Shown in pieces: positions 52,934-62,211 of a stretch of 64,000 nt of DNA (its first letter is position 1; every line of letters starts with the position of its first letter). Made by a program: the position numbers and the translations under genes. The notes below the pieces were generated by a model. It worked only from the letters and a program-made list of their open reading frames with translations. It did not search any database and was not told where the DNA came from. This DNA is from Lachnospiraceae bacterium (GTDB taxonomy: Bacteria > Bacillota > Clostridia > Lachnospirales > Lachnospiraceae). The stretch covers positions 1 to 64,000 of the forward strand of contig JAFTQM010000041.1 of assembly GCA_017462755.1 (NCBI GenBank), read 5' to 3'.

Positions 52934-53989
52934 ATGAGAGCGTGGGAGAAAAACTTTCGAAAAGTAGAGCCATATGTACCGGGGGAGCAGCCGGTTTTTG
53001 ATAAGATGATTAAGCTGAATACAAACGAGTGTCCGTATCCGCCGACACCGATGATAAGAGAGGCAATGGAAGGCTTGGAGTCAGACCGATTCCGGCTGTA
53101 TCCGGATTTCAAATCGACCTCGCTGGTGGAGGCATTGGCAGAGTATTATGGTCTGAAGGAGGAGCAGGTCTTTGTCGGTGTGGGCTCGGATGATGTTTTG
53201 TCGGTTGCATTTTTGACGTTCTTCAATTCGGAGAAGCCGATTTTGTTCCCGGACATTACCTATTCGTTTTATGATGTGTGGGCAGATGTTTATCGGATTC
53301 CGTATGAGCGCCCGGCATTGGATGACAATTTCCGGATTCGCAAGGAAGACTACTACAAGGAAAACGGTGGTATCGTGATTGCCAATCCGAATGCGCCGAC
53401 CTCGATTGCGGAGGGCTTGGAGTTTATTGAGGATATCTTAAAGCACAATCAGGAATCGGTAGTGATTGTGGATGAGGCATATGTTGATTTCGGTGCAACC
53501 TCGGCGATTGCATTGCTGGAGAAATACGAGAATCTGCTGGTTGTGCAGACGTTTTCGAAGTCGCGTGCAATGGCAGGTATGCGCATCGGTTATGCGATGG
53601 GACATCCGTCATTGATTCAGGCAATGAACGATGTAAAGTATTCGATTAATTCCTATACGATGAATTATCCGGCATTGCAGTACGGAGTATGTGCGGTAAA
53701 GGATGATGCGTATTTTAAGGAGTGCTGCGGCAAAATCATTGCAACCAGAGAAAAGGTGGCAAAGGAACTGGAAGAGCTTGGCTTTACCTGCCTGCCGTCC
53801 TCGGCAAACTTCCTGTTTGCAAGCCACAAGTCCGTACCGGCAAAGGAGATTTTTGCGGCGCTCAGAGAGCAGAATATTTTTGTGCGCTATTTTAATAAGC
53901 CGCGCATTGACAATTATCTGCGCATCACGATTGGTACAGAGGAGCAGATGCAGATTTTTATTGATTTTTTAAAAGACTACTTGGGTTAG
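52934..53989 (+). CDS. hisC: Histidinol-phosphate/aromatic aminotransferase
   Basis: This 351-residue PLP enzyme of fold type I resembles HisC, which transaminates imidazole-acetol phosphate in histidine synthesis. It has KLNTNECPYPPTP at the substrate end, GSDDVLSVAF, NPNAPTS, VVIVDEAYVDFG, the Schiff-base Lys in TFSKSRAMAGMRIG and a C-terminal Arg in DNYLRITIGT. ATG 52934 is preceded by GAGGAAGT and lies beyond the promoter; the in-frame ATG 52886 would overlap the -10. No other his gene is adjacent, so it could serve aromatic amino acids instead. Confidence 0.92.
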   Translation: MRAWEKNFRKVEPYVPGEQPVFDKMIKLNTNECPYPPTPMIREAMEGLESDRFRLYPDFKSTSLVEALAEYYGLKEEQVFVGVGSDDVLSVAFLTFFNSEKPILFPDITYSFYDVWADVYRIPYERPALDDNFRIRKEDYYKENGGIVIANPNAPTSIAEGLEFIEDILKHNQESVVIVDEAYVDFGATSAIALLEKYENLLVVQTFSKSRAMAGMRIGYAMGHPSLIQAMNDVKYSINSYTMNYPALQYGVCAVKDDAYFKECCGKIIATREKVAKELEELGFTCLPSSANFLFASHKSVPAKEIFAALREQNIFVRYFNKPRIDNYLRITIGTEEQMQIFIDFLKDYLG

Positions 53990-54047
53990 ACAGACGACGG
54001 AGAGCATGGTGATTTTTTAGATTTGTTTTAGGAGAAAGGTGAGAAGG

Positions 54048-54443
54048 ATGAAAACGTTAATTGCAGAAGACGACTTTGCCAGCAGAAAGTCCATGCTTCG
54101 TTTTTTGGAGCAGTACGGCGAATGTGATGTAGTAGTGGACGGAAGAGAAGCAGTGGAAGCATTTGAGATGGCATTGGAGAACGGAGAGGGCTATGAGCTT
54201 CTGTGTCTGGACATTATGATGCCGGTAAAGGATGGCTATCAGGTATTGTCGGAGATTCGTGAGCTGGAGACCAAGCGAGGAATACCGGAGGAGCAGAAGA
54301 TTAAGGTAATCATGACGACTGCCCTGACGGAAGGAAGAAATGTGACCAGAGCGTTTGAGCTGGGCTGTGCGGCGTATGCAGGAAAGCCGATAGATCAGGA
54401 GAAGTTTGAGAATATGTTAAGAAAGCTGGAGCTGATTCCGTAG
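54048..54443 (+). CDS. Stand-alone response-regulator receiver domain (CheY-like)
   Basis: This 131-residue protein is a single receiver domain: acidic pair in LIAEDDFASRKS, phospho-acceptor Asp in LLCLDIMMPVKDG, Thr in MTTAL and Lys in YAGKPID. There is no output domain and no histidine kinase next to it. AGAAAGGTGAG precedes ATG 54048; the GTG at 54039 is less likely. It may relay signals by protein contact, as CheY or Spo0F do (inference). queH follows after 60 bases. Confidence 0.9.
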   Translation: MKTLIAEDDFASRKSMLRFLEQYGECDVVVDGREAVEAFEMALENGEGYELLCLDIMMPVKDGYQVLSEIRELETKRGIPEEQKIKVIMTTALTEGRNVTRAFELGCAAYAGKPIDQEKFENMLRKLELIP

Positions 54444-54503
54444 TCCGAAGAACAAACAAAAGGGCGCGATGAGAAAAATGCCCGGGACGGACAACGGACG
54501 AAA

Positions 54504-55166
54504 ATGGTGATTGTGATGCAGGAAATACAAAAAGTAAATTATCAGAAAATGCTGGATGAGACATTGGCGCAGCTGCAAAAGGAGGGCAGAGTACCGACCC
54601 TGCTGTTGCACAGCTGTTGCGCACCGTGCAGCAGTTATGTGCTGGAATATCTGTCGCAGTATTTTTCGATTACGCTGCTTTATTACAATCCTAATATTTC
54701 TCCGGCAGAGGAGTATCGGACGCGAGTGGAGGAGCAGAAGCGGCTGATTGCAGAGCTTCCGGCAAAGCATGAAATTCGGTTTGTGGAGGGAAATTACGAG
54801 CCGGAGCGCTTTTACGAGATGGCACGGGGCTTGGAGCAGGTGCCGGAGGGTGGCGAACGTTGCTTTCGCTGTTATCGGCTGCGTCTTGAAGAAGCGGCAA
54901 GACTGGCAAAAAAGGACGGTTTTGATTATTTTACAACGACCCTCAGCATCAGCCCTCTGAAAAATGCGCAGAAGCTCAATGAGATAGGGATGGAGCTGTC
55001 CGAGTGCTACGGCGTGCCCTATCTGTATTCGGATTTCAAAAAGAAAAATGGCTATAAGCGTTCGACGGAGCTTTCCGCGGAGTATCATCTGTACCGCCAA
55101 AATTTCTGCGGCTGTGTGTATTCGCGGCTGGAGAGCGAGAGAAGAGCGCAGGAGCAGGAAAAATAA
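54504..55166 (+). CDS. queH: Epoxyqueuosine reductase QueH
   Basis: This 220-residue protein carries out the last step of queuosine synthesis on tRNA, reducing epoxyqueuosine. It has the QueH cysteine pattern: LHSCCAPCSSY (CCxxC), ERCFRCYRLRL (CxxC) and NFCGCVYS, which bind an iron-sulfur cluster and a second metal. TTTLSISPLKNAQKLNEIG is also family-typical. An alternative ATG at 54516 differs by four residues; neither has a strong ribosome site. A strong terminator follows. Confidence 0.93.
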   Translation: MVIVMQEIQKVNYQKMLDETLAQLQKEGRVPTLLLHSCCAPCSSYVLEYLSQYFSITLLYYNPNISPAEEYRTRVEEQKRLIAELPAKHEIRFVEGNYEPERFYEMARGLEQVPEGGERCFRCYRLRLEEAARLAKKDGFDYFTTTLSISPLKNAQKLNEIGMELSECYGVPYLYSDFKKKNGYKRSTELSAEYHLYRQNFCGCVYSRLESERRAQEQEK

Positions 55167-55190
55167 AAACAAGAAAAACATCATGAGAGA

Positions 55191-55240
55191 AACCGCCCCC
55201 AAACGTTGGAACAGGAAACAAACGTTAGGGGGCGGTTTTT
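55191..55240 (+). terminator. Strong Rho-independent terminator after queH
   Basis: AACCGCCCCCAAACGTT pairs with AACGTTAGGGGGCGGTT with one bulge, followed by a T run (to 55240). The stem is unusually long and G/C-rich. Confidence 0.9.
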
Positions 55241-55319
55241 GGCAATTTTTTTTGTAAGAACAGGAAATAATCACTTGAAAAATTTTTTTATAAAAAATTT
55301 AGAAATAAAAAAAGGAAAT

Positions 55320-55346
55320 TTGAAAAGTTTGTAGAATAATTATAGT
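55320..55346 (+). promoter_or_regulatory. Weak candidate promoter of the dGTPase-dnaG-rpoD operon
   Basis: TTGAAA (55320-55325) and TATAGT (55341-55346) with a short 15-base spacer lie in a very AT-rich stretch. Placement before the block is sensible, but the match is imperfect. Confidence 0.4.
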
Positions 55347-55418
55347 AGAAGGGTATTTTTTTGTGAATGAGAACGTAAGAATCGAAGTTGGGCTACAACT
55401 TCAGAACAGGGGGATTGT

Positions 55419-56441
55419 TTGGAAGCAGGAAATACGATACGCGAACAGCAGGAGCGAAGAGAGCATGAGTATTTGAGCAGGTATGCAGCATTCAGCGACG
55501 AAACACGCGGCAGGGATGTACCGGAGCCGCCCTGTGATGTACGACCGGTATATCAGCGGGATCGTGACCGAATCCTGCATTCCAAGGCATTCCGGCGTTT
55601 AAAGGGCAAGACACAGGTATTTTTGGCACCGGAGGGTGACCATTACCGGACGCGCATGACACATACCTTGGAGGTGTCGCAGAATGCACGGACGATAGCG
55701 AAGGCATTGCAGCTAAACGAGGAGCTGACCGAGGCGATTGCACTGGGGCATGATTTGGGGCATACGCCATTCGGACATGCAGGAGAACGAGCATTGAACC
55801 GGGTTTGTCCGGGAGGCTTTGAGCATCATTTGCAAAGCATTCGTGTTGTGGAGCTGTTGGAAAAGCATGGCGAGGGGCTAAACCTAACCTGGGAGGTGCG
55901 GGACGGTATCCGCAATCACCAGACGGCGGGGATGCCGCAGACATTAGAGGGAAAGATTGTGCGTCTTTCTGATAAAATCGCCTACATCAATCATGATATT
56001 GACGATGCGATTCGCGGCAAAATCATTACGGAGGAAGAGATTCCGACGGATTTGACCAATATTCTCGGTCATAGCCCGAGGGAGCGTCTGAATACACTGA
56101 TTCATGATATCATTACCAACAGTATGGGGCAGCCGGATATTCGGATGTCCGAGCCGGTGGAGCTGGCGATGAAGGAACTGCGAAAATATATGTTTGCGCA
56201 TGTATATACCAATCCGGTGGCGAAGGGTGAGGAAAAAAAGGCAGAGGCGATGATAGAGCAGCTGTATTTCTATTACGCGGGGCATCTGGAGCTTTTGCCG
56301 GAGGAATACCAGTACATGATACGAGTCAAGCAGGAGCCGGAATATCGGGTGGTATGTGATTATGTGGCAGGTATGACGGACCGGTATGCGGTTCAAAAAT
56401 ATAAAGAAATTATGGTACCGTCCGCATGGGATGTGTACTGA
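55419..56441 (+). CDS. dGTP triphosphohydrolase-like HD-domain protein (TTG start)
   Basis: This 340-residue HD phosphohydrolase cleaves dGTP to deoxyguanosine and triphosphate (family knowledge). HD residues appear as RMTHTLEVSQ and ALGHDLGHTPFGHAGE, followed by RNHQ and RLSDKIAYINHDIDDA. The frame starts at TTG 55419 after GGGGGA; no ATG nearby is suitably spaced. It begins the block dGTPase-dnaG-rpoD-trmK, a familiar clostridial order. dnaG follows after 24 bases. Confidence 0.92.
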   Translation: MEAGNTIREQQERREHEYLSRYAAFSDETRGRDVPEPPCDVRPVYQRDRDRILHSKAFRRLKGKTQVFLAPEGDHYRTRMTHTLEVSQNARTIAKALQLNEELTEAIALGHDLGHTPFGHAGERALNRVCPGGFEHHLQSIRVVELLEKHGEGLNLTWEVRDGIRNHQTAGMPQTLEGKIVRLSDKIAYINHDIDDAIRGKIITEEEIPTDLTNILGHSPRERLNTLIHDIITNSMGQPDIRMSEPVELAMKELRKYMFAHVYTNPVAKGEEKKAEAMIEQLYFYYAGHLELLPEEYQYMIRVKQEPEYRVVCDYVAGMTDRYAVQKYKEIMVPSAWDVY

Positions 56442-56465
56442 TTGCAATAGAAAGGTAGAGGAAGA

Positions 56466-57758
56466 ATGTATTATCCGGAGGAACTGGTAGAAGAAATACG
56501 TTCGCGCAATGATGTGGTGGATGTCATCGGCTCTTATGTAAAGCTGCAGAAAAAGGGCTCGAATTATATGGCGTGCTGTCCGTTTCATAACGAGAAAACG
56601 CCGTCCTTTTCGGTCAGTGCGTCCAAGCAGATGTATCACTGCTTTGGCTGTGGTGTCGGTGGCAATGTGTTTACGTTTTTGATGGAATACGAGAATTATT
56701 CCTTTGTGGAGGCATTAAAGACCTTGGCGGAGCGGGCCGGAGTCAATCTTCCGGAAATGGAATATTCGGATGAGGCGAAAAAAGCAGCGGATTTGAAGAG
56801 TCGTTTGCTGGCGATTTATAAGGAGGCTGCAAAATATTATTTTTATCAATTAAAATCCGAACGCGGCGCGGCGGCGTTGCAGTACTTAAAAGGACGTGCG
56901 CTGACGGACGATACGATTAAGCATTTCGGGCTGGGCTTTTCCAATAAATTTCCGGACGATTTGTACAAATATCTCAAAAATCTGGGCTATGAGGATGAGA
57001 TTTTGCGACAGTCGGGGCTGGTAACGATGGAGGAGTCCAAGGGTGTCTATGATAAGTTTTGGAATCGTGTTATGTTTCCGATTATGGATGCCAATCATAA
57101 GGTCATTGCCTTTGGCGGGCGTGTCATGGGGCAGGGCGAGCCGAAGTATCTGAATTCACCGGAGACGGCTATTTTTGACAAGAGCCGCAATCTGTACGGT
57201 TTGAATTTTGCCAGAAGCTCAAGAAAGGATTATTTTCTGCTCTGTGAGGGCTATATGGATGTCATTGCACTGCATCAGGCGGGCATTACCAATGCGGTAG
57301 CGTCGCTGGGTACGGCATTTACGCCGCAGCATGCCAGACTGCTGGCGCGTTATACCAAGGAGGTTGCACTGACCTACGACAGTGACGGTGCCGGAGTCAA
57401 GGCAGCGTTGCGGGCGATACCGATTTTGAAGGAAGCGGGGATTCGGGCGAAAATCGTCCGCATGACTCCGTACAAGGACCCGGATGAATTTATCAAGGCA
57501 TTGGGACCGGAGGAATACCAGCGCCGGATTAACGAGGCGCAAAACAGCTTTTTCTTTGAAATCGAGGTATTAGAGCGCGAATTTGATTTGAAGGACCCGG
57601 AGCAAAAGACGCGGTTCTTTAATGAGATGGCGAAGAAGCTTCTGGTTTTTAGTGAGGAGCTGGAGCGCAACAATTACATCGAAGCACTGGCAGAGAAATA
57701 TATGATTAGCTTTGACAATCTGCGAAAGCTGGTCAACCGCTACGGTGCGCAGATGTAA
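56466..57758 (+). CDS. dnaG: DNA primase, N-terminal and catalytic part (gene interrupted by in-frame TAA)
   Basis: These 430 residues hold the CHC2 zinc finger (CCPFHNEKTPSFSV, HCFGCGVGG), the RNA polymerase domain and the TOPRIM fold (LLCEGYMDVIALHQAG, YDSDGAGVKAALRA). A full DnaG is about 590 residues. Here a TAA at 57756-57758 ends the frame right after RKLVNRYGAQM, and the same frame continues without a frameshift (57762-58256) into the helicase-binding domain. The split falls at the natural domain border. A lesion in an essential gene suggests a sequencing error, read-through, re-initiation, or a true two-piece primase. AAGGTAGAGGA precedes the ATG. Confidence 0.93.
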   Translation: MYYPEELVEEIRSRNDVVDVIGSYVKLQKKGSNYMACCPFHNEKTPSFSVSASKQMYHCFGCGVGGNVFTFLMEYENYSFVEALKTLAERAGVNLPEMEYSDEAKKAADLKSRLLAIYKEAAKYYFYQLKSERGAAALQYLKGRALTDDTIKHFGLGFSNKFPDDLYKYLKNLGYEDEILRQSGLVTMEESKGVYDKFWNRVMFPIMDANHKVIAFGGRVMGQGEPKYLNSPETAIFDKSRNLYGLNFARSSRKDYFLLCEGYMDVIALHQAGITNAVASLGTAFTPQHARLLARYTKEVALTYDSDGAGVKAALRAIPILKEAGIRAKIVRMTPYKDPDEFIKALGPEEYQRRINEAQNSFFFEIEVLEREFDLKDPEQKTRFFNEMAKKLLVFSEELERNNYIEALAEKYMISFDNLRKLVNRYGAQM

Positions 57759-57761
57759 TCG

Positions 57762-58256
57762 GTGCAGGTGGCGCAGGAAACGGTGCGCAGGGAAAAAGAA
57801 GAAAACCGTAAGAGGACAAAGCCCGCGGAGGGAATGCAGATTTCACAGAAGCTGCTGCTGACGACGTTAATCGAGGACAATTCTGCCTTTGATAAAATCA
57901 AGGGAAGCATAACGGCGGAGGACTTTACGGAGGAATTATATCATAAGGTGGCAGAGATGGTTTTTGCAGAATATGAGGCGACGGGAACCGTACAGCCGGC
58001 AAAGATTATCAACCGCTTTGAAGCAAAAGAGGAGCAGGCAGAGGTGGCAGATTTGTTTTCAACGCAGATTATGACACCGATGGATGAAGCGCAAAAACGA
58101 AAAGGCTTTGCAGATACGGTGGTGAAGGTAAAGAAAAACAGCTTGGAGCAGCAGTATCAGAAGGCGGTGGAAAACAATGATTTTGCAGCGCTGCAAAGTA
58201 TTATGGAGAAACAGAAGGGACTGGAGAAACTGCATAGTTCCTTGAATCTTGGTTAA
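57762..58256 (+). CDS. dnaG: DnaG C-terminal helicase-interacting domain, separated by the TAA
   Basis: In the same frame as the upstream dnaG part, this 164-residue piece starts at GTG 57762, four bases after the TAA. It contains a basic linker (VRREKEENRKRTKP), SQKLLLTTLIEDN and ITAEDFTEELYHKVAEMVF, typical of the primase C-terminal domain that binds DnaB helicase. No ribosome site precedes the GTG, so translation would rely on re-initiation from the upstream stop or on read-through. Together the two parts give the length of a normal DnaG (about 595). rpoD follows after 27 bases. Confidence 0.85.
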   Translation: MQVAQETVRREKEENRKRTKPAEGMQISQKLLLTTLIEDNSAFDKIKGSITAEDFTEELYHKVAEMVFAEYEATGTVQPAKIINRFEAKEEQAEVADLFSTQIMTPMDEAQKRKGFADTVVKVKKNSLEQQYQKAVENNDFAALQSIMEKQKGLEKLHSSLNLG

Positions 58257-58283
58257 CCTATAGATACGGAAGGAAAAGTTCGT

Positions 58284-59423
58284 ATGGACGAGAATGTAGC
58301 AAAATTTCATGAGAAACTGAAGGAGCTTCTGCAATATGCAAAGAGCAGTAAGAACGTGCTGGAGTACGAAGAAATCAATGATTTCTTTGTAGAGATGGAT
58401 ATTGATTCGGCGCAGATGGAGAAAATCTACGACTTCTTGGAGAAGAACGGCGTAGATGTATTGCGTGAGCCGAAGGACGGTCTTATCGACGATGATGTGG
58501 ACGATGTCGAGGTGGACGAAGAAGAACTTGCAATGATTGAGGCAGAGACCGAGGATTTGTCCAAGATTGATTTGTCGGTACCGGACGGTGTCGGTCTGGA
58601 GGACCCGGTGCGTATGTACTTAAAGGAAATCGGCAAGGTGCCGCTTTTGAGTGCGGACGAGGAGATTGCACTGGCACAGGCGATGGAGGAGGGCAATGAG
58701 GATGCGAAGAAGCGTTTGGCAGAAGCAAACCTTCGTCTGGTAGTAAGTATTGCGAAGCGTTATGTCGGCAGAGGCATGCAGTTTTTGGATTTGATTCAGG
58801 AGGGTAACCTCGGTCTGATTAAGGCAGTAGAGAAGTTTGATTATCGAAAGGGATATAAATTCAGTACCTATGCAACATGGTGGATTCGTCAGGCAATTAC
58901 GAGAGCGATTGCGGATCAGGCGAGAACCATCCGCATTCCGGTGCATATGGTGGAGACGATTAATAAGCTGATTCGTGTGCAGCGTCAGCTGCTGCAGGAG
59001 CTTGGCAGAGAGCCGTTCCCGGAGGAAATCGCAAAGGAGATGAATCTTCCGGTCGACCGTGTGCGTGAGATTCAGAAGATTTCGCAGGAGCCGGTATCCT
59101 TAGAGACACCAATCGGTGAGGAGGAGGACAGTCATCTGGGCGATTTCATTCAGGATGACAATGTACCGGTACCGGCAGAGGCAGCAGCCTTTACTCTGCT
59201 CAGGGAGCAGTTGAACGAGGTGTTGGATACTCTGACGGAGCGTGAGCAGAAGGTATTAAGACTGCGTTTTGGTCTGGACGATGGCAGACAGAGAACGCTT
59301 GAGGAGGTAGGCAAGGAGTTTGAGGTGACCCGTGAGCGTATCCGCCAGATTGAGGCGAAGGCGCTGCGTAAGCTGCGTCATCCGAGCCGCAGCCGCAAGT
59401 TAAAGGATTATCTGGAAATGTAA
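58284..59423 (+). CDS. rpoD: Primary sigma factor RpoD (SigA)
   Basis: The 379-residue housekeeping sigma factor directs RNA polymerase to the TTGACA/TATAAT promoters seen across this window. Region 1.1 is acidic ([13 protein letters not shown]), region 1.2 [19 protein letters not shown]. Region 2 has [35 protein letters not shown] and [12 protein letters not shown]. Region 3 is [14 protein letters not shown]. Region 4 has [14 protein letters not shown] and [25 protein letters not shown] precedes the ATG. It lies downstream of dnaG, as in many bacteria, and 11 bases before trmK. Confidence 0.98.
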   Translation: MDENVAKFHEKLKELLQYAKSSKNVLEYEEINDFFVEMDIDSAQMEKIYDFLEKNGVDVLREPKDGLIDDDVDDVEVDEEELAMIEAETEDLSKIDLSVPDGVGLEDPVRMYLKEIGKVPLLSADEEIALAQAMEEGNEDAKKRLAEANLRLVVSIAKRYVGRGMQFLDLIQEGNLGLIKAVEKFDYRKGYKFSTYATWWIRQAITRAIADQARTIRIPVHMVETINKLIRVQRQLLQELGREPFPEEIAKEMNLPVDRVREIQKISQEPVSLETPIGEEEDSHLGDFIQDDNVPVPAEAAAFTLLREQLNEVLDTLTEREQKVLRLRFGLDDGRQRTLEEVGKEFEVTRERIRQIEAKALRKLRHPSRSRKLKDYLEM

Positions 59424-59434
59424 GGAGACGCTGG

Positions 59435-60223
59435 ATGGAGATAAAGAATCTGCCGATATCGAACCGGCTGAAAATGAATGCTGCGCTGGCGCAGGAGAGC
59501 CGCGTGCTGGCAGATGTCGGCTGTGACCATGCCTATTGCTCGATTTATCTGGCGGGCAATCGGATGGTGGAGCGCTGTATCGCCATGGATGTTAATGCCG
59601 GACCGCTTGCCAGAGCGCAGGAGAACATCCGGCTGTACGGCTTGGAGGAATGCATCGAAACGAGACTCTCGAATGGCTTGGAAAAGCTGGTGCCGGGGGA
59701 AGCGGATACGATTTTGGTCAGTGGAATGGGCGGACCGTTGATGCAGGAGATACTGGAGCGGGGCGCAGCCTGTGTCCGGGCGGCAAAGCAGCTGGTACTG
59801 CAGCCGCAGTCGGAAATCGCAGAGTTTCGAAGCTATTTACATAAACAAGGCTTGCAGCTTTTGGATGAGGATATGTGCTGTGAGGACGGAAAATATTATC
59901 CGGTGCTGCGGGTAGCAGTGCCGCAGGAAACGATGCGCGGAGCAAAAGAGGGCGTACCGGAGACGGTGGAGCCAAGGATGGCAGCAGACAGCTTTGTGGT
60001 GGATGGTGTTTCGCAGGAGCTGGCATATGCTTACGGACCATGCCTGATTCGCAAAAAGCATCCGGTGTTGCTGGAATTTTTGACGCGGGAATACGGGAAA
60101 AAGCAGGAACTGCTGCAACGGCTGGGGGAACAAAAGACGGAGCGCAGTGCCGTGCGGATGGCTCAGGTGCAGACAGAACTTACGGAGCTGAAGGGCTTGC
60201 TCGAGGTTATGGGGCAGGCGTGA
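59435..60223 (+). CDS. trmK: tRNA (adenine-22-N1)-methyltransferase
   Basis: This 262-residue class I SAM methyltransferase makes m1A22 in tRNA. The N-terminal motif LADVGCDHAYCSIYLAG, the acidic strand AMDVNAGPLARAQENI and ILVSGMGGPLMQEIL (TrmK-typical) are clear. LVLQPQSEIAEFRSYL follows, and a C-terminal coiled coil (about 215-260) completes the family layout. AAGGAGACGCTGG precedes the ATG. Coming right after rpoD, this order (rpoD-trmK) is common in Firmicutes. A nucleoside kinase-like gene follows after about 140 bases. Confidence 0.93.
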   Translation: MEIKNLPISNRLKMNAALAQESRVLADVGCDHAYCSIYLAGNRMVERCIAMDVNAGPLARAQENIRLYGLEECIETRLSNGLEKLVPGEADTILVSGMGGPLMQEILERGAACVRAAKQLVLQPQSEIAEFRSYLHKQGLQLLDEDMCCEDGKYYPVLRVAVPQETMRGAKEGVPETVEPRMAADSFVVDGVSQELAYAYGPCLIRKKHPVLLEFLTREYGKKQELLQRLGEQKTERSAVRMAQVQTELTELKGLLEVMGQA

Positions 60224-60365
60224 GACGGCAGGTACAGATTTCGTTGTGTTTGACCGGTTACAAAAACACTTCAAAACAGGGAGCAGTGTGCGTGGTAGGT
60301 TGGTGCTTGCGTTGCGCAACAAGCCTACAATACGCTTTAAACGCAACGCAGAAATGAGGAAGGAT

Positions 60366-62033
60366 ATGTATCAGATTACGATTGGTGGGGAAACGAAACA
60401 ATGTCCGGAGGGTATGACCTATGAGATGCTGGCAGCAGAATATCAGGAAAAGTATTCCAGTGATATTATTCTGGCAAAGCTGAACGGCAGGCTGCGGGAG
60501 CTGTTCCGGGAGATAAACGAGGACGGCAAGGTAGAATTTGTGACATTATCGGACGATGCCGGTCACAAGACCTATGTGCGTGCGTTGATTCTTGTGATGC
60601 TGCGCGCAATGTACCGGGTAGCGAAGGAAACAAAGTGCATCGAGAAGGTGCGCGTGGAGTTTACGCTGGGTGCTGCGTGGTATGGTGAGATTGATTGGAA
60701 GAGTGAGGAGCATCCGGAAAAGGAAGCCTTTTTAGCACAGGTAAAGAAGGAAATGGAGCGCCTGATTGAAGCGGATTTGCCGTTTCAGAAGCACAGCATG
60801 GAGACTAGGGAGGCCATCAAGCTGTTCCATGAGGTAGGAATGTACGAAAAGGAAAAGCTGTTTCAGTACCGCAGAGTGTCGCGGACGAATGTATATGAGC
60901 TGGATGGTTTTTATGATTATTACTACGGCTATATGCCAAAGAGTACCAGTGTGCTGAAGCTTTTTGATTTGCAGGCGTATGAGGATGGTTTTATCCTGCT
61001 GATGCCGGAGAAAAAGAGACCGGGCGTACTGCCGGAGTTTGTACCGCGTGAAAAGCTCTACCGGACATTGAAGAGTGCGGATGACTGGGCGAGAGCAGTG
61101 CGGTTAGAGAATGTCGGCGATTTGAATCATACGATTTGCGGCGGCAATATCAGTGATATGATTTTGGTGCAGGAAGCGTATCAGGAGAAAAAGATTGCGG
61201 AGATTGCGGAGCAGATTTATCGCGCCGGCGGCAAAAAATTCATTATGATTGCGGGTCCGTCCTCTTCGGGAAAGACGACGTTTTCACATCGTCTGTCGAT
61301 ACAGCTGCGGACGCTTGGACTCAATCCGCATCCGATTGCGGTGGATGATTACTTTGTAAATCGGGAGAATACACCGAAGGATGAAAACGGAAATTACAAT
61401 TTTGAGACGCTCGGTGCCATTGATGTTGAACAGTTTAATGCGGACATGAATGCACTGCTGCGCGGTGAGAGAGTCGAGCTGCCGACCTTTAATTTCAAGA
61501 CCGGCAGGAGAGAATACAAGGGCAACTACAAGCAGCTGGGTGCGGAGGATATCTTAGTCATCGAGGGCATTCATTGTCTGAACGATGCGCTGTCCTATTC
61601 GCTGCCGCGCGAGAGCAAGTTTAAGATTTATATCAGTGCGCTGACACAGCTGAATGTCGATGAGCATAACCGAATTGCGACGACGGACGGCAGACTGATT
61701 CGCCGTATGGTGCGTGATGCCAGAACGCGCGGTACCAGTGCCAGAAATACGATTGCAATGTGGCCGTCGGTTCGCCGCGGCGAGGAGGAAAATATCTTCC
61801 CATTTCAGGAGGATGCGGATTGTATGTTCAATTCCGCGTTGATTTACGAACTGGCAGTATTGAAGCAGTATGCGGAACCACTGCTTTTCGGCATTCCGAC
61901 GGATTGTGAGGAATATGCCGAGGCGAAGCGTCTGTTGAAATTTTTGGATTATTTCCTTGGAGTCAGCAGTGAGGAAATTCCGAAGAACTCGATTTTGAGA
62001 GAGTTTGTCGGCGGAAGCTGTTTTAAAGTTTGA
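60366..62033 (+). CDS. TGS-domain uridine kinase-like nucleoside kinase
   Basis: This 555-residue protein begins with a threonyl-tRNA-synthetase-like TGS/editing-type region (about 1-200; GMTYEMLAAEYQEKYSSDI). Then comes a P-loop kinase of uridine kinase/phosphoribulokinase type (about 285-500): GPSSSGKTTFSHRLS, VDDYFVNRENTPKDENGNYN, ILVIEGIHCLND and DARTRGTSA. Such fusions are widespread in Firmicutes and are usually called nucleoside kinases; the true substrate is unsettled. ATG 60366 is chosen over 60354 for spacing to GAGG. The gap to trmK (60224-60365) holds no clear promoter. A terminator follows. Confidence 0.88.
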   Translation: MYQITIGGETKQCPEGMTYEMLAAEYQEKYSSDIILAKLNGRLRELFREINEDGKVEFVTLSDDAGHKTYVRALILVMLRAMYRVAKETKCIEKVRVEFTLGAAWYGEIDWKSEEHPEKEAFLAQVKKEMERLIEADLPFQKHSMETREAIKLFHEVGMYEKEKLFQYRRVSRTNVYELDGFYDYYYGYMPKSTSVLKLFDLQAYEDGFILLMPEKKRPGVLPEFVPREKLYRTLKSADDWARAVRLENVGDLNHTICGGNISDMILVQEAYQEKKIAEIAEQIYRAGGKKFIMIAGPSSSGKTTFSHRLSIQLRTLGLNPHPIAVDDYFVNRENTPKDENGNYNFETLGAIDVEQFNADMNALLRGERVELPTFNFKTGRREYKGNYKQLGAEDILVIEGIHCLNDALSYSLPRESKFKIYISALTQLNVDEHNRIATTDGRLIRRMVRDARTRGTSARNTIAMWPSVRRGEEENIFPFQEDADCMFNSALIYELAVLKQYAEPLLFGIPTDCEEYAEAKRLLKFLDYFLGVSSEEIPKNSILREFVGGSCFKV

Positions 62034-62063
62034 TAAAAGTTTGTCATTAATAATTATACCGAA

Positions 62064-62092
62064 AACCGGACTCTTCGGAGTTCGGTTTTTTT
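62064..62092 (+). terminator. Rho-independent terminator
   Basis: AACCGGACTC (62064-62073) and GAGTTCGGTT (62078-62087) around a TTCG tetraloop, followed by Ts to 62092. Confidence 0.9.
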
Positions 62093-62151
62093 GTTAAAAA
62101 ATTATCAGAATCGAGCATAATTGACTGATTTTGTTACAAAAATATCAATGG

Positions 62152-62180
62152 TTGACAAGCAATAATTTCTTCGATATACT
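62152..62180 (+). promoter_or_regulatory. Consensus sigma-A promoter of the SDR operon
   Basis: TTGACA (62152-62157), 17-base spacer, TATACT (62175-62180), 31 bases before the SDR start. Near-ideal, predicting strong expression. Confidence 0.9.
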
Positions 62181-62211
62181 ATGCATAATTTATCATTCAA
62201 GGAGGGTTTGT

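Noticed and set aside
60246..60365. Longer N-terminus of the nucleoside kinase
   Set aside because: No ribosome site; the sequence is unlike a TGS domain start, which fits ATG 60366.
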